DNA from: a virus
Strand: one strand, 5' to 3'
Virus record (IMG/VR): IMGVR_UViG_3300047319_001483
Coordinates: 1 to 40,885 of that record
Length of the DNA stretch: 40,885 nucleotides
The notes beneath the pieces were generated by a model that was given only the letters and a program-made list of their open reading frames with translations, searched no databases and was not told the origin of the DNA. The position numbers and the translations under genes were made by a program. Shown piece by piece: positions 8,263 through 15,620 of this stretch; position 1 is the stretch's first letter; the number at the start of each line of letters is the position of its first letter.

Positions 8263-8338
8263 CGGCCGCGCGTAAGCGAGCCGGTTGGTTGTACTCTACG
8301 CCACCACTACTTCACTGACTAGTACGTACGCGCGGCCG
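8263..8338 (-). promoter_or_regulatory. Capsid gene leader with 12-bp inverted repeat
   Basis: Positions 8263-8274 and 8327-8338 are a perfect 12-bp GC-rich inverted repeat (CGGCCGCGCGTA / TACGCGCGGCCG) enclosing 52 nt. It fills most of the 106-nt gap between scaffold and capsid genes. No T-run follows, so a leader structure controlling capsid translation or mRNA stability is as likely as a terminator. Confidence 0.5.
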
Positions 8339-8347
8339 GACAACCCT

Positions 8348-9250
8348 TTACGCGGGGAAGCTGTTGGGGTCCAAGTTGAGCCCCCGCTTGCGCAGGTGCT
8401 CCTTGTACTCCTTGTCGTTCATCTTCGCCGCGTCGACCTGCGCGCTATTCGCCGCCTGCTGCGTCACCTTGCCGGGCGTCGGTGCCGTCGGTGCGTTGCC
8501 AGCCCCCGTCCCCGTCGTCGCGGGGCGCGAAATCTCCCCGAACAGGTACGGCTGCTTTTCGCGCAACTCCGAGAAGAACTTCTGCTCGTCGTACGACTGG
8601 AGTTCCCTCTCGGTCTTGCCCTCGATGCTCCGGCGCAAAAGCGTGACCGCGTAGTCCACGTCCTTGACGCCCGACATGATGGCCTGCTCGCGCAGGTACA
8701 TCTCGGCTTCCAGAGCCTCGGTATGCTGCTCAGCCCGCTTGCGGCGCTTCTCCTCCTGAAGACGGAATCGACGCTCCTCATCACGGGCCTTCCGCTCACG
8801 CTCAAGAAGCTGCTCGTGCCGCCGCTGCTCCTTCCACGAACGGTTGCCATTGCTCTGGCCGTTGCCGTTCGTGTTGGGCCGCTGCTGCTGTACGGGCTGC
8901 TGCTCCTCGGAGGCTTCCTGGTGGTGCTGGGTCGGCGGTTGCTGCCGCTGCGGTTGCTTCTGGGCACCGTTCGTCTTGGCGCTGACATGGTTCTGCCCGC
9001 CCTTGACGAGAGCCGCCGTCGTCGCGAACATCGACTGAAGCGACTCGAACCCAACCGCTTTGGCCTGCTTCTCCAACTCCGCCATCGCCTCCTTCTTGCC
9101 TCGCTCCCTGGCCTCCTGCTTCAGACGCCCGAGGGCTGAGGTGGGCATCACCACGTTCTTGCCGCCACCGACTACCTGCGTCGGGGGCGCCTCGGCTGCG
9201 GCGCTGCCATTCGTTCCGGTGCTCCCATCCGTGCTGCTATCGTCGCCCAT
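8348..9250 (-). CDS. Capsid scaffolding protein
   Basis: A 300-residue highly charged protein with a long central coiled coil (ERERKARDEERRFRLQEEKRR in part) between low-complexity Gln/Pro/Asn-rich linkers. This is typical of scaffolds that fill and shape the procapsid. The C-terminus is short and basic (EYKEHLRKRG), as expected for a capsid-binding helix-turn-helix. It immediately precedes the major capsid gene. GAGGAACCAC precedes the ATG. No protease motif is visible. Confidence 0.85.
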   Translation of the reverse strand: MGDDSSTDGSTGTNGSAAAEAPPTQVVGGGKNVVMPTSALGRLKQEARERGKKEAMAELEKQAKAVGFESLQSMFATTAALVKGGQNHVSAKTNGAQKQPQRQQPPTQHHQEASEEQQPVQQQRPNTNGNGQSNGNRSWKEQRRHEQLLERERKARDEERRFRLQEEKRRKRAEQHTEALEAEMYLREQAIMSGVKDVDYAVTLLRRSIEGKTERELQSYDEQKFFSELREKQPYLFGEISRPATTGTGAGNAPTAPTPGKVTQQAANSAQVDAAKMNDKEYKEHLRKRGLNLDPNSFPA

Positions 9251-9349
9251 GTGGTTCCTCGCTCCTTGGTTTCACCGATGGTTAACCGCCCATCGTAGGC
9301 GTTGTGGTCGAGGGGTTGTGCCCACAGTTTAAAGCACTACCAGCCGGCG

Positions 9350-9817
9350 TTAGTCCGCCGCGAACAGCGCGAGCAAGTCCGTCGCCGAGCGAGGGACGTA
9401 GTAGATGACGAAGGCCGAGACCGTGGCCTCGAACGTGATGCTCTTGCCGTCATCCGACAGGACGGCGACCGTGGCCGACGCCGTGCCGCCAGCATCGGTC
9501 ATGAGGCGGGCGCCCGCAGCCGCCGCACCAGCGGTGACGCGGACGGCCATCGAGCCGGGCCCGAGCGCGGCCGGAAGACGGGTGATGTCGTCCGGGGTCG
9601 TCAGCGCCGGAGTGAACGGGCCGGGAACAGCCGCGGCAGCGACTGCCGCCGTGGTGATGTCGATCGTCGTCGCGGCCACGAGGCCGGTGACGGTGAACTT
9701 GAACGGGCAAAGCATGTTGCCCATCTGCGCCTTGAGGAAGGCGTCATCCATCTGCCCCTCTTTCGAGGCGTTCAGGATGTCGCGGACTCGGGTCGGCTTG
9801 GTCGCGGTAACGCTCAT
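9350..9817 (-). CDS. Head decoration-like protein
   Basis: A 155-residue protein with an N-terminal helix (RVRDILNASKEGQMDDAFL) followed by a beta-rich Ala/Thr/Val region (FKFTVTGLVAATTIDIT, then GSMAVRVTAGAAAAG). It sits two genes before the capsid. Beta-rich 150-residue proteins in this position often decorate the capsid surface. That is inference; no family is recognised. Confidence 0.5.
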   Translation of the reverse strand: MSVTATKPTRVRDILNASKEGQMDDAFLKAQMGNMLCPFKFTVTGLVAATTIDITTAAVAAAAVPGPFTPALTTPDDITRLPAALGPGSMAVRVTAGAAAAGARLMTDAGGTASATVAVLSDDGKSITFEATVSAFVIYYVPRSATDLLALFAAD

Positions 9818-9848
9818 GGTCTGCTCCTCAGCGAGGGTGGCTCAAGGG

Positions 9849-10238
9849 TCACGGCGACACCTGGCCCATGAAGATGTCGACTCTTGTACTCACACCAGGA
9901 GTACGGGTCAAGTCGATGGCAGTGATCGGAACCGTGCGCGAGATGTTCGCGAAGAACGTGTCGATGGGGACCGCTTGCTGAATCCCGTCGGTGCTGGTGA
10001 ACCGGGCTTTGACCTTCTGCCCGGTCACCTTGATGATCACGACCGCTGCGTTCGACACGCCGCCGACGTTGAACGGCACCGACACTGGGGTGTCCACGCC
10101 AAGCATGATGGTGTCGTAGAACTTGGCGGTCAGGACGAGCTGCTCATCGATGGGCGCCGGAATGGAAGCCACGCCCGAGGGCGAGCCTACGAGCGGCGAT
10201 GACGAGTAGCTGCCCGAGAGTGCGAACTGGTCGGCCAC
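9849..10238 (-). CDS. Small beta-rich head protein
   Basis: A 129-residue protein rich in Val, Thr, Ser and Ile. Alternating strands such as SNAAVVIIKVTGQKVKARF and a C-terminal STRVDIFMGQVSP give a compact beta-sandwich look. It lies in the small-head-protein run upstream of scaffold and capsid. It could be a decoration or internal head protein. Family unknown. Confidence 0.45.
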   Translation of the reverse strand: MADQFALSGSYSSSPLVGSPSGVASIPAPIDEQLVLTAKFYDTIMLGVDTPVSVPFNVGGVSNAAVVIIKVTGQKVKARFTSTDGIQQAVPIDTFFANISRTVPITAIDLTRTPGVSTRVDIFMGQVSP

Positions 10239-10245
10239 CTACGAG

Positions 10246-10431
10246 CTACCGGCCGCCGGGCGCCATCGGGCCGAGCTTGAAGGGCGAGGGGTCAGCGCCT
10301 TCCGGCATCTGCGACTCCTGCCACTTGTCCGCGTCGGGGATGTCGTCGACGTCGTTGTGATACTCGCCGGCCAGGTTGTGAACCGGGTCCGACGGGGTCG
10401 TAGTGACGAGCTTCGACAGGTCGATGGGCAT
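10246..10431 (-). CDS. Small acidic protein
   Basis: A 61-residue protein, MPIDLSKLVTT at the start, with an acidic middle (NDVDDIPDADKW) and a Pro/Gly-rich end. It is likely disordered. It ends 7 nt before the next gene start and belongs to a run of four short genes between the peptidyl-tRNA-hydrolase-like gene and the head proteins. No function can be assigned. Confidence 0.4.
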   Translation of the reverse strand: MPIDLSKLVTTTPSDPVHNLAGEYHNDVDDIPDADKWQESQMPEGADPSPFKLGPMAPGGR

Positions 10432-10434
10432 GAC

Positions 10435-10623
10435 TCACTTCCCTCCGTGCAGCCCACCGAATGGGCTCTTGGTGTCCTTCGCGGGCTTGGGCGAGGAGAT
10501 GTAGTTGATGCCGGCGTGGCACTCGTACTCGCCGTGCTCGGCGTCGTAGACCTCGACGTTGGTCTTCACCGACTTGTCGGGGCCGAACTTGTCGCCGGCC
10601 ATGTCGTTGGGAGCGCTGGGCAT
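10435..10623 (-). CDS. Small Gly/Lys-rich protein
   Basis: A 62-residue protein with a short strand-forming centre (KTNVEVYDAEHGEYECHAG) and a basic end (KPAKDTKSPFGGLHGGK). Only one cysteine is present, so a zinc finger is unlikely. It lies in the run of small head-module genes and its stop is 3 nt from the next gene's start. No family is recognised. Confidence 0.4.
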   Translation of the reverse strand: MPSAPNDMAGDKFGPDKSVKTNVEVYDAEHGEYECHAGINYISSPKPAKDTKSPFGGLHGGK

Positions 10624-10640
10624 GGTCGTCTCCTACCTGC

Positions 10641-10865
10641 TCACTTGATGGGGTTCTTGATCGACTTCGACGGAATGGGCGTCTGGGTCAGGGTGCCCAT
10701 GACGTTGCACGTGTACGTTCCACGTGAAACATCCTTGGCGTCCTTGGGCGTGCCGCCCATGGCGTCGTAACTCGCGTCGCTCGGACCGTCGAACCCACTC
10801 GCCTCGTTCTTCTCTTCGGCGATGCCGCGGAGCGAGCGGTGGACGCCTGGCGTTGCCTTGTGCAT
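10641..10865 (-). CDS. Small unknown protein
   Basis: A 74-residue protein. The start is set at MHKATPGVH because its ATG overlaps the upstream stop by one base (TGATG), implying translational coupling; a longer frame has no support. It contains GTYTCNVMGTLTQTP, which resembles the YECHAG-type strand of the next small protein, so these two may be related paralogues. No function can be given. Confidence 0.4.
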   Translation of the reverse strand: MHKATPGVHRSLRGIAEEKNEASGFDGPSDASYDAMGGTPKDAKDVSRGTYTCNVMGTLTQTPIPSKSIKNPIK

Positions 10866-11083
10866 CAGCGGCCCCCTTTCATGTTCTTCCACGGTGCGCC
10901 TGGAGTCGAGAGCGGCTCAGGATCGAAGTGCGGAATCGGGTCCATCTGAAGGTCGCCAGCCTCGGGATTCGGGAACGCCTTGAGGTGGCTGTCGTTGCCC
11001 GGCGCGGCATTCTCTCGATTCACAATCCGCTCGCTCTCCAGATGCGGAACGTCGAGCGGATAGGTGAAGAAGATTGTTGCCAT
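10865..11083 (-). CDS. Small unknown protein, probably leaderless
   Basis: A 72-residue protein (MATIFFTYPLDVPH at the start, Pro-rich C-terminus). No ribosome site precedes the ATG. Instead a TTGACA / TACGCT pair ends 7 nt upstream, which would place the transcription start on or next to the A of the ATG. It would open the short-gene operon leading to scaffold and capsid. Function unknown. Confidence 0.45.
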   Translation of the reverse strand: MATIFFTYPLDVPHLESERIVNRENAAPGNDSHLKAFPNPEAGDLQMDPIPHFDPEPLSTPGAPWKNMKGGR

Positions 11084-11090
11084 GAAATGA

Positions 11091-11118
11091 AGCGTACCAG
11101 AGACGACAGACGTGTCAA
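11091..11118 (-). promoter_or_regulatory. Sigma-70-type promoter for head gene run
   Basis: On the minus strand TTGACA (11113-11118) and TACGCT (11091-11096) are separated by 16 bp. The -10 box lies 7 nt before the ATG of the 10865-11083 gene, so the transcript would be leaderless, which agrees with the absence of a ribosome site there. Confidence 0.55.
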
Positions 11119-11217
11119 CAACTGCCCGGAATGTGGCGCGGTCGGGAGGTGCTGCCCCTCCTACCTCCGAGGTCATTACTCTCGGCGCTCTGCTGATGAG
11201 CTACGACCGCATGGTGG

Positions 11218-11580
11218 TCAGAGCTTCTCCTTCAGCTTGGGGTAGGACGAGAGATGGCGCTTCAGTCGCGCCTTTGGCGCTGGCGCACAGCCGACTGCCA
11301 TGAGGTGTCCCGCGTGCGCGCCCTCCGTCTCGACGATGGCGGCATGCGCGATACCTGCGGCTGCGAGCGCATGTCTGAGCGCCGTGAGGGCGGCCTCATC
11401 GGGCACCGCAAGGGCGACGGCGTTGGTGCCGGGTGGGACCGGACCAGTGACGGACTCGTCAGATGCGTGGATGAGGTAGGCGCCGATGAGACCGATTGGT
11501 AGGTCAGATCGGACGATGCAGTAGTGATAGAGAAGGTGCTGAGGTTGTAGACCGTCAGCGTCGCGCTGGTGTCGGTCCAC
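11218..11580 (-). CDS. Peptidyl-tRNA hydrolase 2-like protein
   Basis: A 120-residue protein whose core resembles the PTH2 fold: YHYCIVRSDLPIGLIGAYLIHASDE in part (compare the family's VRxDLxMxxGKxAAQxxHA), then TNAVALAVPDEAALTALRHAL, then AHAAIVETEGAHAG and a C-terminal KLKEKL. PTH2 enzymes free peptides from tRNA. The glycine-lysine pair of the active family is not intact here (GLIGAYL), so the enzyme may be diverged. The start is uncertain: the listed GTG has no clear ribosome site. A good promoter lies about 60 nt upstream. Confidence 0.5.
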   Translation of the reverse strand: MDRHQRDADGLQPQHLLYHYCIVRSDLPIGLIGAYLIHASDESVTGPVPPGTNAVALAVPDEAALTALRHALAAAGIAHAAIVETEGAHAGHLMAVGCAPAPKARLKRHLSSYPKLKEKL

Positions 11581-11642
11581 GGAGCCGGCGGAGAGAAAAT
11601 CATCCGAAGGGCTGAGGCTAATGCGAGGAGGACATGGGAACC

Positions 11643-11671
11643 AACCTACCCACGAGCGGCAGGGCTGTCAA
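11643..11671 (-). promoter_or_regulatory. Sigma-70-type promoter upstream of PTH2-like gene
   Basis: On the minus strand TTGACA (11666-11671) and TAGGTT (11643-11648) are separated by exactly 17 bp. The promoter lies just past the stop of the 11674-12219 gene and points toward the PTH2-like gene. A five-codon ATG frame begins 7 nt after the -10 box and may be a leader peptide or chance. Confidence 0.55.
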
Positions 11672-11673
11672 CC

Positions 11674-12219
11674 CTACGCGCCGCCACCGCCATCGTCGTC
11701 CTCATCCTCGTCGTCATCCATGTCGTCGTCATCGTGGCCGTGGCCGTAGCCCTTGCCGCCGCCATCCTTGAAGCCACCGCCCATCTGCTCGTAGACGTGC
11801 ATCACGACGGCGTAGGGCTCGTCGTACTCGTCCCACTTGGGCTCGACCGCGTTCTTGGCCTTCTCCCAGGTGTCCTCATCTGTGATCGAGTCGGGTGGGT
11901 TGGTCTCCTCGGTGATGCCCTTCGCGAGCTTCATCAGGCGGCCATCGCCGTTGCCGGATTGCACGCGCTGCCCGATGGCCTCGACGTCGACACCGTCCTC
12001 GTGCAGGCTCGGGTCACCATCGTCATGCTTGCCGAACCCAGGCGGGCCGCCGCCGGTCGACGACGTCTCGTCCGGCTTGTGGTAGCCGTTCTTCCCGCCC
12101 TTGCCCCCCTTCTTGGCGAACGGGTTGACACCCTTCTTGGGCGGGGGGAAGCCGCCAGGCTTGCCGGGCGCCTTCTTCTGGTTGGCGAACGCAGCCAGTT
12201 TCTTCGGGTCAACGGCCAT
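11674..12219 (-). CDS. Low-complexity protein with KKLAAFA N-terminal motif
   Basis: A 181-residue protein in three parts. The basic N-terminus (KKLAAFANQKK, then Gly/Pro/Lys-rich) shares KKLAAFA with two other genes here. The middle is a short globular segment (EDTWEKAKNAVEPKWDEYDEPY, shown in part as AKNAVEPKWDEYDEPY). The tail is Gly/His/Asp-rich and ends in a long run of Asp, which could bind divalent metal. It lies directly after the MuF-like gene. A virion-internal or capsid-associated role is possible; no family is recognised. Confidence 0.5.
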   Translation of the reverse strand: MAVDPKKLAAFANQKKAPGKPGGFPPPKKGVNPFAKKGGKGGKNGYHKPDETSSTGGGPPGFGKHDDGDPSLHEDGVDVEAIGQRVQSGNGDGRLMKLAKGITEETNPPDSITDEDTWEKAKNAVEPKWDEYDEPYAVVMHVYEQMGGGFKDGGGKGYGHGHDDDDMDDDEDEDDDGGGGA

Positions 12220-12259
12220 GGGAGCCTCCGTGGGAGATGCTATCGATGTGAGGGGTAGT

Positions 12260-13183
12260 TCACAAGTACCGCCTGCGCCGGCCGTTGAACGTCCAAGCCA
12301 GGCCGCCCCAGTCGGGACGCCAGGGCGAAAGGACCGCGCGGTCGTTGGGCCGGTTGGGGGGAAACGCCCAGCGCATTCCGACCAGCGAATCGCTGACGCC
12401 CTCCTCGTCGGGCATCGTGAAGAGCCCGCCGGGGCGCGTCACCTGACCGTGCATCGCGATGGAGTCCGCGCCGACTCGATTGTCCATCGGCTCGCCGTCA
12501 TCGGTGACGTGCTCGGTCCACCGCATGTACATATCGTCGACCTCTTCGGCTATCTCCGCGATGCCGTCCGCGTGGGTCGCGTTCATGGCCCAAGCGGTCT
12601 CCGTGCGGACGATGCGTTCGGCCTGCCACCACTCGTTGCCCGCGACTTTGCGCACGCGGTCGATGGCCTGCTCGGTGGTCTCCTGCTGGACGAGTGAAAG
12701 CGCCAGGTTCTGCTCGACCGCGCCGACCACACGCTTACCGTAGCTGGCCATCGAGGTCTTGTGCTGTTGGAGCAAGGACGTGCGCCGCTTGTCGACCACG
12801 CCCCAGAAGCGAGCAGCTTCATCGATGGGAAGCGGGACGTCAGCGCCTGTGAACTTCTGCTCCAGCTTGCCAATCATGGAACCGAGCCCGCGCAGTGAAT
12901 CCACCTGCGCCTGCCGCGTCAGGTCTCCCTGCTCGCCGGCCATCCGCCTCGACAGCACCGCCTGACCCTGCCGAACCTGGGCGAGCACGATGCGCTGCTG
13001 ATGTGCGGTGAAATCTTCCTTCCGCCCGGGCGTCGTGCGCTGGAGCTTGGCGTGAAGCTCGTCCTGAGCGGTGTCGTAGAGGCCCTTCAACTGACTGACG
13101 TTGCGGTCCGCCGCGAGCCGGTTCAACCGGTTCCGCGACACCTCCAGCGTCTTGTAGTAGAGCGGGTCAGGCTTGGTCGCCAC
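12260..13183 (-). CDS. MuF-like head morphogenesis protein (minor capsid)
   Basis: A 307-residue protein with the hallmarks of the phage Mu F / SPP1 gp7 family. There is a long helical N-terminal half, a helix with AEQAIDRVRKV-like spacing (TTEQAIDRVRKVAG), the RTET signature (AERIVRTETAWAMNATHADG in part), and a final Trp-rich domain. The family is usually encoded after the portal and is carried in the head. Here more than ten small genes separate it from the portal. The final residues (NGRRRRYL) are very basic. Confidence 0.8.
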   Translation of the reverse strand: MATKPDPLYYKTLEVSRNRLNRLAADRNVSQLKGLYDTAQDELHAKLQRTTPGRKEDFTAHQQRIVLAQVRQGQAVLSRRMAGEQGDLTRQAQVDSLRGLGSMIGKLEQKFTGADVPLPIDEAARFWGVVDKRRTSLLQQHKTSMASYGKRVVGAVEQNLALSLVQQETTEQAIDRVRKVAGNEWWQAERIVRTETAWAMNATHADGIAEIAEEVDDMYMRWTEHVTDDGEPMDNRVGADSIAMHGQVTRPGGLFTMPDEEGVSDSLVGMRWAFPPNRPNDRAVLSPWRPDWGGLAWTFNGRRRRYL

Positions 13184-13192
13184 GAGTGAATC

Positions 13193-13528
13193 CTACACAC
13201 CCGTTACGTAGACCTTCTGGCCGCCCGGCGAAAGGTAGAACTGGCCGCCTCGTTCGCCGCGCTGAATCTTGCCGCGGCCGTCCTTCAGGGCAGCCTTGAC
13301 CGCATGGTTCACCTGGGCGTGAGCCTCGTTGGCTTTCTGCATGTGCTCATCGTGCTGTGCAGAGCCGGCCGGGTGCTTGGCCATCTCGTCCTGGTGGAAC
13401 GTACGCTTCTCATCGGCAGCCTTGATACGTTCCTCGTGGCCGCCGCGGTCAGTGTCCACGATCCTGAGACGGGCGGCCTTCCCACCGCGCGCGAACGCGG
13501 CGAGCTTCTTTCCGCTAGGCTTGGCCAT
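13193..13528 (-). CDS. KKLAAFA / GGxFYxSPGG motif protein
   Basis: A 111-residue protein with a KKLAAFA motif near the start (MAKPSGKKLAAFARGG). A helical, His-rich centre follows (EMAKHPAGSAQHDEHMQKANE in part), and the C-terminal motif is GGQFYLSPGGQKVYVTG. Both end motifs recur in the 15225-15620 protein, and the C-terminal one also in 16018-16416. It ends 10 nt before the MuF-like gene. The shared tag may direct all three to one partner such as the capsid interior. No enzymatic motif is seen. Confidence 0.55.
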   Translation of the reverse strand: MAKPSGKKLAAFARGGKAARLRIVDTDRGGHEERIKAADEKRTFHQDEMAKHPAGSAQHDEHMQKANEAHAQVNHAVKAALKDGRGKIQRGERGGQFYLSPGGQKVYVTGV

Positions 13529-13706
13529 CGGTGAACCCCACGCGCTTCAACACGCAGTCGAAGCACGAGCACGCAGCCTTGTGGTCGTTGCGCCACTCGG
13601 GAATCGCGAGCGGCTGCACCTTGACCGGGATGATGCCGTGGCAGTTCTGGCACTGCCAGGGCTGGGTGCCGCCGACGGCGCGCGGGCGCAAGCACTTGCA
13701 CTTCAT
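13515..13706 (-). CDS. Small zinc-finger-like protein
   Basis: A 63-residue protein starting MKCKCLRPR; a longer frame would overlap the superoxide dismutase gene. Cysteines occur as CKC, CQNC and CSCFDC with nearby histidines, consistent with one or two zinc sites. It overlaps the preceding gene by 4 nt and the next by 14 nt. The role could be DNA, RNA or protein binding; unknown. Confidence 0.5.
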   Translation of the reverse strand: MKCKCLRPRAVGGTQPWQCQNCHGIIPVKVQPLAIPEWRNDHKAACSCFDCVLKRVGFTDGQA

Positions 13707-14212
13707 CGAGACCTCACAGTCGCCCAGCGGCGTTCGAGTTCGGGCCAGTTGATGACTTTCCAAAGCGCAGACAAGTAATCCGCCTTGCGAGTTCCGAAGT
13801 CCATCCAGTAGGCGTGCTCGTACGTATCGATGGCCATGATAGGCTCGTAGCCGGGCACTCCTCCGTTGTGATCATCCTGCGCGATGATGCGTAGGTCGTG
13901 GTTCCCCCTCACAGCGAGGAGTGCCCACCCGCTCGACTTCATCGCGGCCGCGGCCATGTCACGCCAGAACGCGTCGACCGAGCCGAACGCGGAGATGAGT
14001 GCCCCGTGCAGAACAGGAAGGACGACGGGTGTCGGCGTGGGGGTGAGCCCCGAGAAGTACAACTCGTGGAGCAGTGCGCCGGCCAGAGCGTGCTCGTTCT
14101 TGTCCTTGGTCTGCTCGTAGACGGCCCAGAGCTTGACGTGCTCCGCGAGGGCAGCCGACGAGATGACGCCGGGCAGGGAGTCGTACGGGAGGGCAACGCT
14201 GGACGGCGCCAT
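13703..14212 (-). CDS. Fe/Mn superoxide dismutase-like protein
   Basis: A 169-residue protein (family usually about 190-205) of the Fe/Mn superoxide dismutase fold, which converts superoxide to oxygen and hydrogen peroxide. The four metal ligands can be placed: His25 (LAEHVKLW), His49 (ALLHELYFSGL), Asp129 and His133 (DTYEHAYWMDF). The C-terminal ADYLSALWKVINWPE matches the family end. Gln112 fits the Mn-type outer-sphere glutamine. The usual second-shell His-His of the first helix is replaced by Trp-Ala, so activity may be altered. The start overlaps the HNH stop (TGATG). Finding it inside a virion gene run is unusual. Confidence 0.8.
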   Translation of the reverse strand: MAPSSVALPYDSLPGVISSAALAEHVKLWAVYEQTKDKNEHALAGALLHELYFSGLTPTPTPVVLPVLHGALISAFGSVDAFWRDMAAAAMKSSGWALLAVRGNHDLRIIAQDDHNGGVPGYEPIMAIDTYEHAYWMDFGTRKADYLSALWKVINWPELERRWATVRSR

Positions 14213-14667
14213 CAGTGGCGCTCCGGGTGCGCCTTCTGCTCGGCGTCGCCGTACTCGGCCCGGTCGCGCTCGTGGACTGCGTCGTGGCAGTGCGCGCATA
14301 GCGCCACGATGTTGCTCTCGGCGTCCTTCTTTCCCTGGCTGCGGAGCAGTTGCGAACGGGCCTTGGCCTTCGGGTTCTCCAGGTGCTCGCTCTTGTGGTG
14401 GATGGACAGGCCGCCGTTGGTCTCCATGTCGCCGAGCCGGCCGCATGCCTTGCACTCGTAGTTCGCCTTGCGCATGACGCCAAGGACGGTCGACGGCGGA
14501 AGTCCGCCCTCGCCACCGGTCGCCAGGTCGGAGCCGGCCTGCTTGGCCTCGCGCTGGAGAGTCTTGAGCGCGCGCTGCTCGTCAGGAGAATTTTTCTTCT
14601 CCTCCTTGTCGGGCTTGCCTCCACGACCGCGGTCAGACTTGGCCCACTTCGCGAGATGACTCGACAT
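14212..14667 (-). CDS. HNH nuclease-like protein
   Basis: A 151-residue protein with a C-terminal HNH domain: CKACG, then LSIHHKSEH, then NIVALCAHCHDAVH. The two CxxC pairs would hold a structural zinc and the His/Asn residues the catalytic metal. The N-terminus is basic and Lys-rich. The start is the ATG overlapping the upstream stop (TGATG). In phages such nucleases support packaging or act as homing enzymes. There is no interrupted gene nearby, and it sits far from terminase, so its role is open. Confidence 0.75.
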   Translation of the reverse strand: MSSHLAKWAKSDRGRGGKPDKEEKKNSPDEQRALKTLQREAKQAGSDLATGGEGGLPPSTVLGVMRKANYECKACGRLGDMETNGGLSIHHKSEHLENPKAKARSQLLRSQGKKDAESNIVALCAHCHDAVHERDRAEYGDAEQKAHPERH

Positions 14668-15221
14668 CACAGCCTCTCCAGTTCGACGTCAGCCAAGGGC
14701 GAGGAAAGCGCGCTCGTGCCCTCGATGAACAGCGCGCCGTGGTCCTCATCATCATGCCACCGCTCGTCCAGCTCATCGAGCGGCACCCATGCGTACGACC
14801 CACCGCTGGCCGGGTCCATGACGTACGCGTTGGCGTCGTCCATCCCGACGAGCACGACGTAGTGGCCGTCGTCATCACTGCTCGGGTCATCGCCGGACTG
14901 GATGTCGAGGATGACGGTGAGCCCGGCGGTCAGCGCATCCTTGAGGTCATCCGTCGTGACGTCGCCGCGGTAGTTCGCCTTCAGACCACGCGCCTCGGCT
15001 TCCTCGGCCATCGCGTCGGGCGGCGTGCCGTCCCGCTCCGTCGTGTCGATGTCCTCGTAGAGGTCAGACTCCTCGACGTCCTGGCCGACGCCCCAGTAGC
15101 GGAGCACCGCCAGCAGCGCGGCCGCGCCGCACGAGTAGTCCGTGTCCTGGCCAGTGAGTGGGACGGCGAGCGCGTCCTCGGGCATCGAGGGCTGGGTGTC
15201 GGTGAGCGGCCGCGCGTCCAT
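14667..15221 (-). CDS. C39-type papain-like cysteine peptidase
   Basis: A 184-residue, strongly acidic protein with the C39 layout: oxyanion Gln25 and nucleophile Cys31 (GQDTDYSCGAAALLAVL), then His120 (DDGHYVVLVGM) and Asp136 (YVMDPASGG). The family cleaves peptides after glycine pairs. As a stand-alone domain it may process a virion protein or an injected substrate. The three neighbours end in Gly-rich tags, which are possible substrates, but that is speculation. It is coupled to the HNH gene downstream by TGATG. Confidence 0.75.
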   Translation of the reverse strand: MDARPLTDTQPSMPEDALAVPLTGQDTDYSCGAAALLAVLRYWGVGQDVEESDLYEDIDTTERDGTPPDAMAEEAEARGLKANYRGDVTTDDLKDALTAGLTVILDIQSGDDPSSDDDGHYVVLVGMDDANAYVMDPASGGSYAWVPLDELDERWHDDEDHGALFIEGTSALSSPLADVELERL

Positions 15222-15224
15222 CGG

Positions 15225-15620
15225 CTACCCGATATACGTCTTGGCGCCCGACGGTGAAACGTAATAGTGCCCGCCCTTCGGTCCGGTCTCCAGGTGGCCC
15301 TTGCCCTTGGCGATGTCCGAGTGAGCCTGCGACAGGGCCTCGTGTTTCTTGGCGTCCGTCGTGTTGCCCTGCGCCGCGTGGGTCTCGGCAATGGCCTTGT
15401 GCTGCGCCGCCGCGTCCTCGTGCGCCGCCTTGTGCTCCGGCGCGTCGGGCTTGTGGGACATGGCCGCCTCGGTCGCCTGCTTGGCCTTGTCGACGCTCGC
15501 GTTGAAGTCCTTGAGCGACACGTACGGGCGGGCGCCCTTCTGCGGCTGCGGCGGAGCGCCGCCGAACTTGGGCTTCTTCTCGCCTGCGAACGCCGCCAGC
15601 TTCTTCGCCTTGTCGTGCAT
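15225..15620 (-). CDS. KKLAAFA / GGxYYxSPSG motif protein
   Basis: A 131-residue protein starting MHDKAKKLAAFAGEKK; the ATG overlaps the upstream stop (TGATG). The centre is a long Ala/His/Lys-rich helix region (HKAAHEDAAAQHKAIAETHAA in part). The end is TGPKGGHYYVSPSGAKTY. It is the clearest relative of the 13193-13528 protein. Likely a small virion-associated or head-internal protein sharing a partner with it. No catalytic motif. Confidence 0.55.
   Translation of the reverse strand: MHDKAKKLAAFAGEKKPKFGGAPPQPQKGARPYVSLKDFNASVDKAKQATEAAMSHKPDAPEHKAAHEDAAAQHKAIAETHAAQGNTTDAKKHEALSQAHSDIAKGKGHLETGPKGGHYYVSPSGAKTYIG

Noticed and set aside
6847-8322. Long plus-strand frame opposite the capsid gene
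   Set aside because: It mirrors the capsid gene, is extremely Arg/Val/Asp-rich and has no recognisable domain.
12124-12130. Plus-strand TTGACA inside the 11674-12219 gene
   Set aside because: It lies inside a minus-strand coding region with no matching -10 box or plus-strand gene downstream.
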